The position numbers and the translations under genes are program-made. Under the pieces are notes generated by a model, which saw only the letters and a program-made list of their open reading frames with translations, was not told the DNA's origin and ran no database searches. 37,206 nt of DNA from DAIDKA01 sp035506335 (GTDB lineage Bacteria; Pseudomonadota; Gammaproteobacteria; Steroidobacterales; Steroidobacteraceae), in the NCBI GenBank assembly GCA_035506335.1, contig DATJPN010000060.1, positions 1 through 37,206 on the forward strand. The letters are read 5' to 3'. Position 1 is the first letter of the stretch, and every line of letters starts with the position of its first letter. Positions 1 to 7,245 of the stretch are shown here, one piece after another.

Positions 1-405
1 CGGCAGGTGCTGGACCCGGGTGAGTGCGACGTGGTGTCGGCCATCAGGGATCTCACGGGCGGCCGCGGCGCGCATGCGTCGGTGGATGCCGCCGGCGTGC
101 CGGCGGCCTTCGCGGCCGCGTTCCGCGGCACCCGTGTGGACGGCAACGTCGTGGTCGTGGCGATCCATACCCGTCCGCTGTCGATCGGCGCCATGGACCT
201 GCTGATGTCCGAGGCACGAGTCACGGGCGTCGCCCTGTCGTGCAACGCCTTTCCCGCGGTGATCGCCGAGATGGCCGCCGGCGCCTATCCTCAGGAGGGC
301 TGGGTCGAAACGATCCCCTTCGCCGGCGTCATCACCGAGGGCTTCGAGCGGCTGCACCGGCAGGAAGGCACCAAGATACTCGTGGACGTGGGCCGCGCCC
401 GATAA
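1..405 (+). CDS. Zinc-type alcohol dehydrogenase (MDR family), C-terminal part, 5' truncated
   Basis: This is the 3' end of a medium-chain dehydrogenase/reductase gene that enters from the left edge, so no start codon is visible. About 134 codons remain, ending at TAA 403-405. The visible segment GGRGAHASVDAAGVPAAF followed by GTRVDGNVVVVAIH has the pattern of the late Rossmann strands of 2,3-butanediol- or threonine-dehydrogenase-like MDR enzymes: a strand ending in D-A-x-G, then a glycine turn and a hydrophobic strand. The end (EGTKILVDVGRAR) resembles the usual C-terminal KVLV strand. The catalytic zinc ligands would lie upstream and cannot be checked. The gene is followed by an MFS transporter 25 bp downstream on the same strand, so the two could be co-transcribed. 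The family call is reasonably safe; the substrate is unknown. Confidence 0.75.
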   Translation, partial: RQVLDPGECDVVSAIRDLTGGRGAHASVDAAGVPAAFAAAFRGTRVDGNVVVVAIHTRPLSIGAMDLLMSEARVTGVALSCNAFPAVIAEMAAGAYPQEGWVETIPFAGVITEGFERLHRQEGTKILVDVGRAR

Positions 406-430
406 TTTCAATGCACAGGGGGATGAATTC

Positions 431-1711
431 GTGACACCCAAGGCCGCATATGAGATCCGGATGATCGGCGTGCTGACGCTGATGTTCGGCTTCGTGTTCT
501 TCGACCGCAACGCGATGGGGAACCTCGCGCCCTACATCATGGCCTCGCTGCACATCACCGCCGAGCAGGTCGGCCAGCTGTCCTCGGGGCTGTCCGTCTG
601 CTGGGCGATTTCCGGGTTCCTGATCGGCACGCTGTCGGATGCCCTCGGCCGGCGCAAGTCCTTCCTGCTGATCACCGTCGTGATCTTCTCGGTGTGCTCG
701 GTGCTCTCGGGCCTGGCCCCCTCCTTCGGGGTGCTGCTGGCCTCCCGCATGCTGATGGGTCTCGCCGAGGGTCCGATCCTGCCCATCGCGCAGTCGCTGG
801 TAGTGCTCGAATCCGCCGAATCGCGCCGCGGCTTCAACATGGGCGTGATGCAGAACCTCGGCAGCAATCTCATCGGTTCATTCGCGGGGCCCGTGATTCT
901 CACGGCCCTGGCCGAGGCCTTCAGCTGGCGCGGCGCATTCTACGTCGCCGCCGTTCCGGGACTGATCTGCGCGGCGCTGATCTGGATGTTTGTCCGCGAA
1001 CCGGCCAGGGACGCCATGGTGGCGTTGGCCGCGCCCGAACCGGGTGCCGCGGCGGCACCCGCCAGCGCCGGCGCGACGCTGCTGCAGGCACTGCATTACC
1101 GCAACATGTGGATCTGCATCCTGCTCAGCATCTTCATGGTGCCGTGGATGATCCTCGGCTGGGCCTTCCTGCCCTCGATCTACCCGACCCTGCGGCACCT
1201 CTCGCACACCGAGAGCTCCTGGCTGGTCGGCGCGCTGGGCATCTCCGCGGCGGTGTTCGCCTTCATCGTCCCGGGACTCTCGGACCGGCTGGGTCGCAAG
1301 CCGGTGATGATCTTCTTCACCTTCGTCGGCATCTTCTATCCGCTCGCCGCGCTGTACTACCAGGGCTCCTCGTGGATGCTGGCGCTGCTGGTGTTCCTCG
1401 GCTGGTCCGCGAGCGGCACCTTCCCGCTGTTCATGGCCACCATTCCTTCCGAGACGATCCCGTCGCGCTACGTCGCCACGACGCTCGGGCTGGTCATGGG
1501 CCTGGGCGAGCTCATCGGCGGCGGGCTCGTTCCCTGGCTCGCGGGTCGCGCCGCGGACCATTACCACAACCTCGCCGTCACCATGTGGATCGCCTCCGGG
1601 CTGGGTGTGATCGCCACGGTGCTGACGCTGTTCCTGGTCGAGACCGCGCCGGTGAAGGTCGCGGCGACCCGCAGGCAGGCGCCGGCCGCCGGCACCACGG
1701 TCGCGGCATGA
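431..1711 (+). CDS. MFS transporter (12-TM, ACS/sugar-acid-porter-like)
   Basis: Encodes a 426-residue inner-membrane major facilitator. It starts at GTG 431, preceded by a purine-rich AGGGGG about 9 nt upstream. The N-terminus FDRNAMGNLAPYI resembles the first helix of anion:cation symporter-like MFS proteins. The loop 2-3 signature is clear as GTLSDALGRRKS, and a second copy, PGLSDRLGRKP, occurs at the start of the second half. A hydrophilic Ala/Pro-rich stretch around residues 195-215 is the central loop between the two six-helix bundles. The length is typical. The upstream MDR dehydrogenase and downstream phospholipase are on the same strand; the phospholipase start lies 3 nt after this stop. 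The family suggests uptake of an organic acid or related metabolite by proton symport, but no substrate can be read from the sequence. Confidence 0.88.
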   Translation: MTPKAAYEIRMIGVLTLMFGFVFFDRNAMGNLAPYIMASLHITAEQVGQLSSGLSVCWAISGFLIGTLSDALGRRKSFLLITVVIFSVCSVLSGLAPSFGVLLASRMLMGLAEGPILPIAQSLVVLESAESRRGFNMGVMQNLGSNLIGSFAGPVILTALAEAFSWRGAFYVAAVPGLICAALIWMFVREPARDAMVALAAPEPGAAAAPASAGATLLQALHYRNMWICILLSIFMVPWMILGWAFLPSIYPTLRHLSHTESSWLVGALGISAAVFAFIVPGLSDRLGRKPVMIFFTFVGIFYPLAALYYQGSSWMLALLVFLGWSASGTFPLFMATIPSETIPSRYVATTLGLVMGLGELIGGGLVPWLAGRAADHYHNLAVTMWIASGLGVIATVLTLFLVETAPVKVAATRRQAPAAGTTVAA

Positions 1712-1714
1712 GCG

Positions 1715-3226
1715 ATGGATCCTCGCGAGGGACCGGATCTTCTTGATCAGGCGTTCTCCCGTGCGGCCGGCGCCTCGCTGGTGTCGGGCAACAGCGCGCG
1801 GCTGCTGCGCGATGGCGCCGACAACTTCCCGCAGTGGCTGCGCGCCATCGGTGGCGCGCGGCGGCACATCTGCTTCGAGAACTTCATCTTCTGCGAGGAC
1901 GAGGTCGGATACGAATTCTCCGCCGCGCTGATCGAGCGCTCGCGGGCCGGCGTCGAGGTCCGCCTCGTCTACGACTGGCTCGGGTGCCTCGGCAAGGCCT
2001 CGAGGCGCTTCTGGCGGCCGCTGCTCGCCGCGGGCGTGCTGGTGCGCTGCTTCAATTCACCGCAGGCCGCCTATCCCATGCGCTGGCTGCAGCGCGACCA
2101 CCGCAAGCTCCTCGCGGTGGACGGCGAGGTGGGTTTCATCAGCGGACTGTGCGTCGGCGCGCCCTGGCGGGGTGACCCGGCGCGCGGCATCGCGGCCTGG
2201 CGCGACACCGGGGTCGAGATCCGGGGTCCGGCGCTGGCGGACATGGAAAGCGCCTTTGCGCAGGTGTGGCAGGCGAGCGCAGCGGTGACCGGCGCCGCCG
2301 AGGCGGCGCGTCAGCCTTTCCTGCCACCGCCCCCGCCGGCGACCGCGGCCGGCGACGTCGCGCTGCGGGTGGTGGCCACGGCGCCCGGCCAGCTTGCCGT
2401 GCTGCGCCTGGACCAGCTCATCGCCGCCGCGGCACGCCAGACCCTGTGGCTCACCGATGCCTACTTCGCCGGGATTCCGCCCTACATCCAGGCCCTGCGC
2501 GCCGCCGCGCGCGACGGGGTGGATGTGCGGCTGCTGGTACCGGGCGCCTCGGACATCCGGATACTGCGGCCGCTCTCGCAGGCCGGCTACCGTCCGCTGC
2601 TCGAAGGCGGCGTCCGGGTGTTCGAATGGAAGGGTCCGATGCTGCATGCCAAGACGGCCGTGGCGGATGGCCGCTGGGCGCGGGTCGGCTCCAGCAATCT
2701 CAACATCGCCAGCTGGGTGGGCAATTACGAGCTCGATGCGCTGGTCGAGGACGAACGCTTCGCGGGAGAGATGCAGCGGATGTTCGAATCCGACATGGCC
2801 GCATCGACCGAGATCGTCCTGCGCCACGAGCGGCGCCGGCGGCACCGGCACCGGCACGAGGGCGCAGCGCCCCTCCACGGCCGTCTCGAGCGGCGCCGGG
2901 CCCGGGCCGGACGCGCGGCGGCGGGTGCCCTGCGGCTCGGCCGCACGGTCGGCGCGGCCCTGACCGAGCAGCGGGTGCTGGCCACCACCGAGGCGAGGAT
3001 CGTCGCGGTCGTCGCCGTCGCCGCCCTGCTGCTCGCCGTCGGTGTCATGATCTGGCCGCGGATCGCGGCCGTGCCGGTGACGCTGGTGCTCGCGTGGATG
3101 TCGTTGGTGCTGTTCACGCGGGCCATCGACCTGCGGCGCGAGCGACGGCGCCGGGGCCTTCCCGCCGCGCATCTGGAGCGCACGCCGGGGCAGCCCACGG
3201 GGCCCGGACCTCAGGCCGGCGCGTAG
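1715..3226 (+). CDS. Cardiolipin synthase-like phospholipase D family protein
   Basis: A 503-residue protein of the phospholipase D superfamily. Both HKD motifs are intact: HRKLLAVD at residues 129-136 and HAKTAVAD at 311-318, the second followed by GSSNLN. Bacterial cardiolipin synthases use this pair of half-sites to transfer a phosphatidyl group between phosphatidylglycerol molecules, or from another phospholipid. Unlike classic ClsA, there are no N-terminal membrane helices. Instead an Arg/His-rich stretch (about residues 368-400) leads into two C-terminal hydrophobic segments (about 428-470), which should anchor the enzyme to the inner membrane. A proline-rich linker separates the two catalytic halves. 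The start ATG is 3 nt after the MFS stop without a strong ribosome site, suggesting translational coupling. The last 16 bp overlap the 3' end of the convergent MFS gene. ClsB/ClsC-type or another PLD activity cannot be separated from sequence alone. Confidence 0.85.
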   Translation: MDPREGPDLLDQAFSRAAGASLVSGNSARLLRDGADNFPQWLRAIGGARRHICFENFIFCEDEVGYEFSAALIERSRAGVEVRLVYDWLGCLGKASRRFWRPLLAAGVLVRCFNSPQAAYPMRWLQRDHRKLLAVDGEVGFISGLCVGAPWRGDPARGIAAWRDTGVEIRGPALADMESAFAQVWQASAAVTGAAEAARQPFLPPPPPATAAGDVALRVVATAPGQLAVLRLDQLIAAAARQTLWLTDAYFAGIPPYIQALRAAARDGVDVRLLVPGASDIRILRPLSQAGYRPLLEGGVRVFEWKGPMLHAKTAVADGRWARVGSSNLNIASWVGNYELDALVEDERFAGEMQRMFESDMAASTEIVLRHERRRRHRHRHEGAAPLHGRLERRRARAGRAAAGALRLGRTVGAALTEQRVLATTEARIVAVVAVAALLLAVGVMIWPRIAAVPVTLVLAWMSLVLFTRAIDLRRERRRRGLPAAHLERTPGQPTGPGPQAGA

Positions 3227-4602
3227 TGCGTATCGAGGTCCCGCCGCAGCGTGCGCGCGGCGAGCACGTAGTGCACGGCGGACCACAGGCACAGCAGCGA
3301 CATGATCATCAGGGCCTGACGGATGCCGCTGGCGGAGGCATCGCGGCAGGCATTTGCCAGCGCCGGCAATGATCCGGGCGGCGCGCGCCCGCCCGGACAG
3401 CTCGCGATGTAGGACGCGAACGCGTGGCTCGCGAGACGGTCGCTCAGGAAGCCGACGACGGTGGGCCCCAGGCCGATGCCGACGAGGCCCAGGACCAGCC
3501 CCGACACCACGAAGGCCGATGAGGCGCGCATGTTCGCGCCCACCATGTTCTGCGCCATCGCCAGGGTCGGCGAATAGAAGATGAACATCGAGACGTGGGC
3601 GAGGATCTGGACCACGACCGCGGCCATGAGGCTGTCGCGCGTGAACCCGAGGATGAACAGGGGCGTGGCGAGCGACAGACCGAGCGCCGGGCCCCACACA
3701 TACCAGCGCCTGTCGAAGCGCCCCGCCCAGTCCACGCCGAATCCGCCGATCAGCAGGCCCGAGGCCATGGAGGCTCCGGCGATGAGCCCCAGCAGGCGAC
3801 CCACCTCGGCGGGCCCCAGGTGGTAGTTGCGCGCGAGGAACGGGTTCAGGAACTGGCCGATGCCGTTCATGGCCGTGCCGGCGAGCGCGGCGGCGATCAG
3901 CGTCTGGCGCATCGCGGGCTTCGCGAACAGGAAACGGAACACGCTGAGCACCGGCGGCGGTGCCCCGCGGGAGGCCGGCGCGGGGTCGAACGCGCCGCGC
4001 GGCGGCTCGCGCAGCGTGAGCAGCACCAGCAGCGAGACCACGACTCCCGCCGAACCGATGACGACGAAGGTGCTGCGCCAGCCATAGTGCTGGGCGAGCC
4101 ACCCGCCGAGCACCGAGCCGGTGACCACGCCGAGCGGCGCGCCGAGCCAGATGATGGCCATCGCGGAGGCGCGGCGCGCCATCGGGTAGTGATCCCCCAC
4201 GAGCGATGCCACCGGCGGCCCGAAGCCGCCGTCGCCGATGCCGACGCCGATCCGGTACAGAAGCAGGCGGCCGAATCCCTGCGCCGTGCTGCACAGCATG
4301 GCCATCACGCCGAACAGGCCCACGCAGGCGGCGATGATGCGGGTGCGGCTATGGTGCTCCGCGAGGCGCGCCAGCGGCAGTCCCATGAGCGTGTAGAAGA
4401 TCGCAAAACCGAGCCCCTGGATGAGACCCAGCTCGGAGTCCGTGAATTTCAGGTCCAGCTTCAGCGCCTGGGCCGAAGCCGCCAGCCCCTGCCGATCGGC
4501 GAGATTCAGGCCGCTGACGAGCACCAGCATGGCGAGCAGCCATGCCCGATAACCGCGCGAATACTTCGCTGCGGCGGACGCCTCGATCGCGGCTTCTGTC
4601 AT
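3211..4602 (-). CDS. MFS transporter (spinster-like)
   Basis: Encodes a 463-residue, 12-helix major facilitator. The N-terminus reads NLADRQGLAASAQ, followed by a TDSELGLIQGLGF segment, the arrangement typical of the large bacterial spinster-like MFS group. Motif A is degenerate (PLARLAEHHSRTR). A hydrophilic loop near residue 400 contains two cysteines (SCPGG and NACRD), which might form a periplasmic disulfide in the last large loop. The start ATG at 4602 is preceded by GGGGGATGAT as a ribosome site. The 3' end overlaps the convergent phospholipase gene by 16 bp. It is transcribed divergently from the HDOD-EAL gene across a 191-bp spacer. Such transporters are often found with aromatic or steroid catabolism genes, but the substrate here is unknown. 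Confidence 0.87.
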   Translation of the reverse strand: MTEAAIEASAAAKYSRGYRAWLLAMLVLVSGLNLADRQGLAASAQALKLDLKFTDSELGLIQGLGFAIFYTLMGLPLARLAEHHSRTRIIAACVGLFGVMAMLCSTAQGFGRLLLYRIGVGIGDGGFGPPVASLVGDHYPMARRASAMAIIWLGAPLGVVTGSVLGGWLAQHYGWRSTFVVIGSAGVVVSLLVLLTLREPPRGAFDPAPASRGAPPPVLSVFRFLFAKPAMRQTLIAAALAGTAMNGIGQFLNPFLARNYHLGPAEVGRLLGLIAGASMASGLLIGGFGVDWAGRFDRRWYVWGPALGLSLATPLFILGFTRDSLMAAVVVQILAHVSMFIFYSPTLAMAQNMVGANMRASSAFVVSGLVLGLVGIGLGPTVVGFLSDRLASHAFASYIASCPGGRAPPGSLPALANACRDASASGIRQALMIMSLLCLWSAVHYVLAARTLRRDLDTHYAPA

Positions 4603-4698
4603 GGATCATCCCCCGGGCGGCTTTGAATGTGCGGGCCGTCACAGAATCGGCGACGCCAGTGTAATCCGAACCAGGGATCCATGGCATTTGACATAGCA

Positions 4699-4716
4699 AG
4701 ACCTTCTTGAGGGTCT
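4699..4716. repeat. Inverted repeat AGACC-N8-GGTCT in divergent spacer
   Basis: AGACC (4699-4703) and GGTCT (4712-4716) form a short dyad just downstream of a perfect TTGACA hexamer at 4688-4693 on the plus strand. No good -10 hexamer was found at the expected spacing, so a promoter is not called. The dyad could be an operator for either divergent gene, or chance. Confidence 0.25.
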
Positions 4717-4755
4717 CCCGCCGCGTGCGCGCTCTCAAAAGCTGTGCGTCGGTAC

Positions 4756-4780
4756 GCGGCACGGTCGTACGGCGTGCCGC
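4756..4780 (+). promoter_or_regulatory. 8-bp hairpin directly upstream of HDOD-EAL start codon
   Basis: GCGGCACG (4756-4763) can pair perfectly with CGTGCCGC (4773-4780) across a 9-nt loop. The stem ends 13 nt before the ATG at 4794, where a Shine-Dalgarno sequence would normally sit, and none is evident. It may regulate translation or mRNA stability of the c-di-GMP-related gene. Confidence 0.35.
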
Positions 4781-4793
4781 TAACCTTCATCAT

Positions 4794-6086
4794 ATGAAAA
4801 ACATCCCTGCAGTCGCCGCCGCGACCCCCGATGCGGAATCCGTGGCTCTCGTGGCGCGCCAGCCCATCTACGGCAAGGCCATGACGGTCATCGCCTATGA
4901 ACTGCAGTACGCCGCCGCGCGTCCGCGGGCGCCAGGCGCGGTCCCGAAGGAAGATGCCCTGCGGATGCTGGCCGATGCCGCCCTGGACATCGGCCTGGAC
5001 CGCCTCGCCGGCGCACTGCCCGTCCACATCGCCTACCCGCGCGAACTGCTCGTTGCCGAAAAACCGCTGTCGCTGCATCCGGACCGGGTGATCATCGGGA
5101 TCCCAGGCCTGCTGGTCGCCGACGAGCCGGCACTGCGCGGCATCCGCGCGCTGCGCGAGCGCGGCCACCACATCGCGCTTGGCGATTTCGCCCCGCTCCT
5201 CACCCGCCCGGAGCTGCTGGACCTGGTCGACATCGTCAAGGTGCCCCTGTCCGTCCTCGAGCCCTCGCAGCTGGCAGCCGTGGCACCCGAACTCATCCGC
5301 CGCGGCCTCAAACTGATCGCCACCTCGGTGACGACGATCGAGCAGTTCGAGCAGGCCAGCCAGCTCGGCTTCGACGGCTTCCAGGGTGACTTCCTGCAGC
5401 GCCCCGAGCAGTTCCATTCGCAGCGCGCGCCGCGCAACGGCCTGGGGACCCTGCGGCTGGTCGCGACCCTGCAGAACCCGGACTGCACCATGCGCGAGGT
5501 GGAGCAGCTGATTTCGCAGGACCTGTCGATGTCCTACCGTGTCCTGCGCTGCATCAACTCCAGTTACTTCGGGCTGCCGCAGAAGGTGGATTCGATCCGC
5601 CAGGCGCTGGTGCTGCTCGGCATGGACAACCTGCGCCAGCTGTGCACGCTGGCGGCGCTGCAGCAACTGGAGAACCGCCCGCCGAGTCTGTTCGTGACCG
5701 CGATGGCGCGCGCGCACATGTGCGAGCAGCTGGCGCGACTGGCCGGGCAGACGCCGACCGCGCCGTTCTTCATCACCGGACTGTTCTCGATGCTCGACGT
5801 GCTGATGGGCATGCCGATGGCGAAGATCGTCGATGAACTGCCGCTGGCGCCGGCCGTGGAGAACGCGCTGGTGGCCGGCGATGGCGATGCGGGGGCCGCC
5901 CTGGCCTGCGCCAAGGCCTATGAATCAGCGACCTGGATCCACGCGCGCTATCGGGACATCGCCCCGCACCTGATCCGCGCCGCGTACCTGGATGCCGTCT
6001 ATGGCGCCGAGCAGGCGCTGCTGCAGATGCAGGCTCCGGGCGCCGGGATCGCGGCATCGCAGCCGGTGAGGCCCGGACGGCGCTGA
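4794..6086 (+). CDS. HDOD domain protein with degenerate EAL domain
   Basis: A 430-residue cytoplasmic signalling protein. Residues about 20-220 form an EAL-like fold beginning RQPIYGKAM and AYELQY. The first glutamate is retained, but the usual DDFG motif is GDFA (LGDFAPLL) and the metal-binding ENxT-type motif is not evident, so c-di-GMP hydrolysis is unlikely. The QG motif survives as GFQGDF. Residues about 225-400 form an HDOD domain (LISQDLSMSYRVLRCINSS, then a VLLGMDNLRQL helix), an HD-like module without catalytic histidines. This EAL-HDOD architecture (YuxH/CdgJ-type) is known for regulating motility and signalling by protein interaction. An in-frame extension upstream to 4707 is possible, but the ATG at 4794 matches the family start better. 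No good Shine-Dalgarno is visible; a hairpin lies just upstream. Confidence 0.88.
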   Translation: MKNIPAVAAATPDAESVALVARQPIYGKAMTVIAYELQYAAARPRAPGAVPKEDALRMLADAALDIGLDRLAGALPVHIAYPRELLVAEKPLSLHPDRVIIGIPGLLVADEPALRGIRALRERGHHIALGDFAPLLTRPELLDLVDIVKVPLSVLEPSQLAAVAPELIRRGLKLIATSVTTIEQFEQASQLGFDGFQGDFLQRPEQFHSQRAPRNGLGTLRLVATLQNPDCTMREVEQLISQDLSMSYRVLRCINSSYFGLPQKVDSIRQALVLLGMDNLRQLCTLAALQQLENRPPSLFVTAMARAHMCEQLARLAGQTPTAPFFITGLFSMLDVLMGMPMAKIVDELPLAPAVENALVAGDGDAGAALACAKAYESATWIHARYRDIAPHLIRAAYLDAVYGAEQALLQMQAPGAGIAASQPVRPGRR

Positions 6087-6094
6087 GGCACGCC

Positions 6095-6925
6095 TCAGTA
6101 CGGGTCGATCTTTCCGGTCGAGAAATTCACGATCTTGCCGTTCGTCGCCGGGGACATTGCGTCGATGGCTTTGATCAGCTTGGCCACTTCGGGCTCGATC
6201 GCCGAGGCGCCCTGCATCGCCTTCGTGTCGTCCTTGGTCGCCACGAACACCGGCTGGAACAACCCCACCAGCACGCCCTGCGGCTTCAGGGCCACGGTCA
6301 GCAGCGTCATGTACTTGTTGAGCGCCGCCTTGCTCGCGCCGTAGTTCATGCCCATCGCGCCGGCCATGGGCGCGCCGAAGGAGCCGGCCATGGAAGTGAT
6401 GGTCGCCATGCGCTTGCCCCGGGAGGCCAGCACATTCGGCGCGAAGGCCTGCACCACGCGCATCGGCCCGAGCGTATTCACGTCGAAGTCGTGGCGCGCG
6501 GCGTCGAAGTCGATCTTGTCATAAGGCTTCATCACCTCGGCCATGTCGGCGGCGAAGGTCGGCTCCACGGCGGCCGCATTGTTGAGCAGGACGTCGATGG
6601 GCTGGCCCCGGTACTTCGCCGCCAGCGCCCGGATCATCGCCGAGTCGGTCACGTCGAGCTGCTCGATCACGAGGTTCGGATGCGCGGCGCGAATGGCCTC
6701 CAGCGCCTTCAGTCCCGGGTCGCCGGCCGGACGGCGGGCGGTCGCGATCACATTCCAGCCCAGGGCGGCATACTGGCGGGCAAGCTCCAGCCCCAGTCCG
6801 TGGTTCGAACCGGTGATCAGCACGGTCGAGGCGTCCTTGTTGAAGGCCGCCGAGGCCAGCCCGGGCAGGACGAGGGGCAACAGGCCCAGGAGCAGGAGCG
6901 AGGCGATTCTCTTCAGGCTGGACAT
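6095..6925 (-). CDS. Short-chain dehydrogenase/reductase with N-terminal signal peptide
   Basis: A 276-residue SDR. The start is the ATG at 6925 (GGAG about 11 nt upstream); a longer frame to 6991 is possible but adds a charged, non-homologous stretch. The first 27 residues are a classical signal peptide: SLKR, a leucine-rich core, then LASAA-F. The classical SDR signatures follow: TGSNHGLG at 38-45 (NAD(P) binding), NNAA at 115-118, serine 178 and YGASK with Y195 and K199. The catalytic set therefore looks complete. The odd point is location: NAD(P)-dependent SDRs are normally cytoplasmic, so the leader suggests either export or a membrane-anchored N-terminus. The gene is convergent with the HDOD-EAL gene (8-bp gap) and divergent from the leu region. 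Its substrate is unknown. Confidence 0.85.
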   Translation of the reverse strand: MSSLKRIASLLLLGLLPLVLPGLASAAFNKDASTVLITGSNHGLGLELARQYAALGWNVIATARRPAGDPGLKALEAIRAAHPNLVIEQLDVTDSAMIRALAAKYRGQPIDVLLNNAAAVEPTFAADMAEVMKPYDKIDFDAARHDFDVNTLGPMRVVQAFAPNVLASRGKRMATITSMAGSFGAPMAGAMGMNYGASKAALNKYMTLLTVALKPQGVLVGLFQPVFVATKDDTKAMQGASAIEPEVAKLIKAIDAMSPATNGKIVNFSTGKIDPY

Positions 6926-7001
6926 GGGGGCGGTGACTCCGTGAGAGGGCCGACGGGGGTGCAAAGATAGCACCTTGGTGCGCCAAATCACCGCAGGACT
7001 C

Positions 7002-7031
7002 TTGTCTTTGCAGCGAATGCGGTGCTAGGGT
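7002..7031 (+). promoter_or_regulatory. Candidate sigma70 promoter for leu leader/leuA
   Basis: TTGTCT (7002-7007) is followed after 18 nt by TAGGGT (7026-7031), which carries the extended -10 TGc immediately upstream. Transcription would begin around 7038-7040, almost at the leader ATG, giving a leaderless leader peptide. If the AGGG at 7027-7030 is instead the Shine-Dalgarno for that ATG, the true promoter lies further upstream. The sequence cannot decide between these. Confidence 0.4.
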
Positions 7032-7039
7032 TGCAGGGC

Positions 7040-7123
7040 ATGAACGTGAGCCGCGCCATCCCGAATGCCACCCCCGACGCCCCGGCGTCCGGGCTGCTTG
7101 CGCTGCTGCTCCTGCGCCGCTAG
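7040..7123 (+). CDS. leuL: leu operon leader peptide (27 aa, leucine-rich)
   Basis: A 27-codon reading frame, ATG 7040 to TAG 7121-7123, starts 206 bp before leuA and ends in LLALLLLRR: six leucines in seven codons (CTG CTT GCG CTG CTG CTC CTG), followed by two arginines and the stop. This is the classical form of a leu attenuation leader peptide: scarcity of charged tRNA-Leu stalls the ribosome on the leucine run and changes the folding of the downstream RNA so that leuA is expressed. The peptide itself has no function beyond translation. AGGG at 7027-7030 is a possible ribosome site at 9-nt spacing. The composition, position and orientation relative to leuA make the call strong, although the peptide has no sequence similarity that I can verify to enterobacterial LeuL. 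Confidence 0.82.
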   Translation: MNVSRAIPNATPDAPASGLLALLLLRR

Positions 7124-7207
7124 GCGCAACATCCCAACGCGCTACCCGTCGGCGCCATCAAGACGGTAACCCACGCAGCCACCGGATCCGCCCCTGACAA
7201 GGACCGG
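7081..7207 (+). promoter_or_regulatory. leu attenuator region: successive RNA hairpins
   Basis: Four stems can be drawn in the leader RNA. Stem 1 is CCCGG (7081-7085) with CCGGG (7089-7093), inside the leader reading frame. Stem 2 is TGCGCC (7113-7118) with GGCGCA (7123-7128), overlapping the two Arg codons and the stop; a ribosome stalled on the Leu codons would affect it. Stem 3 is TACCCGTC (7143-7150) with GACGGTA (7162-7168), one bulge. Stem 4 is CCGGATCC (7182-7189) with GGACCGG (7201-7207), one bulge. None is followed by a T-run, so a classical intrinsic terminator is not evident. Attenuation may be Rho-dependent or act on leuA translation. Pairings were found by eye, without energy calculation. 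Confidence 0.5.
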
Positions 7208-7245
7208 GAGCCTCGTATGCCGTACCCTCATGCTCTGGTGATTCC

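Noticed and set aside
2057..4294. 745-codon minus-strand frame spanning the phospholipase and MFS genes
   Set aside because: It crosses a real gene junction in the wrong frame and has low-complexity composition.
4688..4716. TTGACA hexamer as a sigma70 promoter for the HDOD-EAL gene
   Set aside because: The -35 is perfect but no acceptable -10 follows at 16-18 bp, so it was only noted with the nearby dyad.
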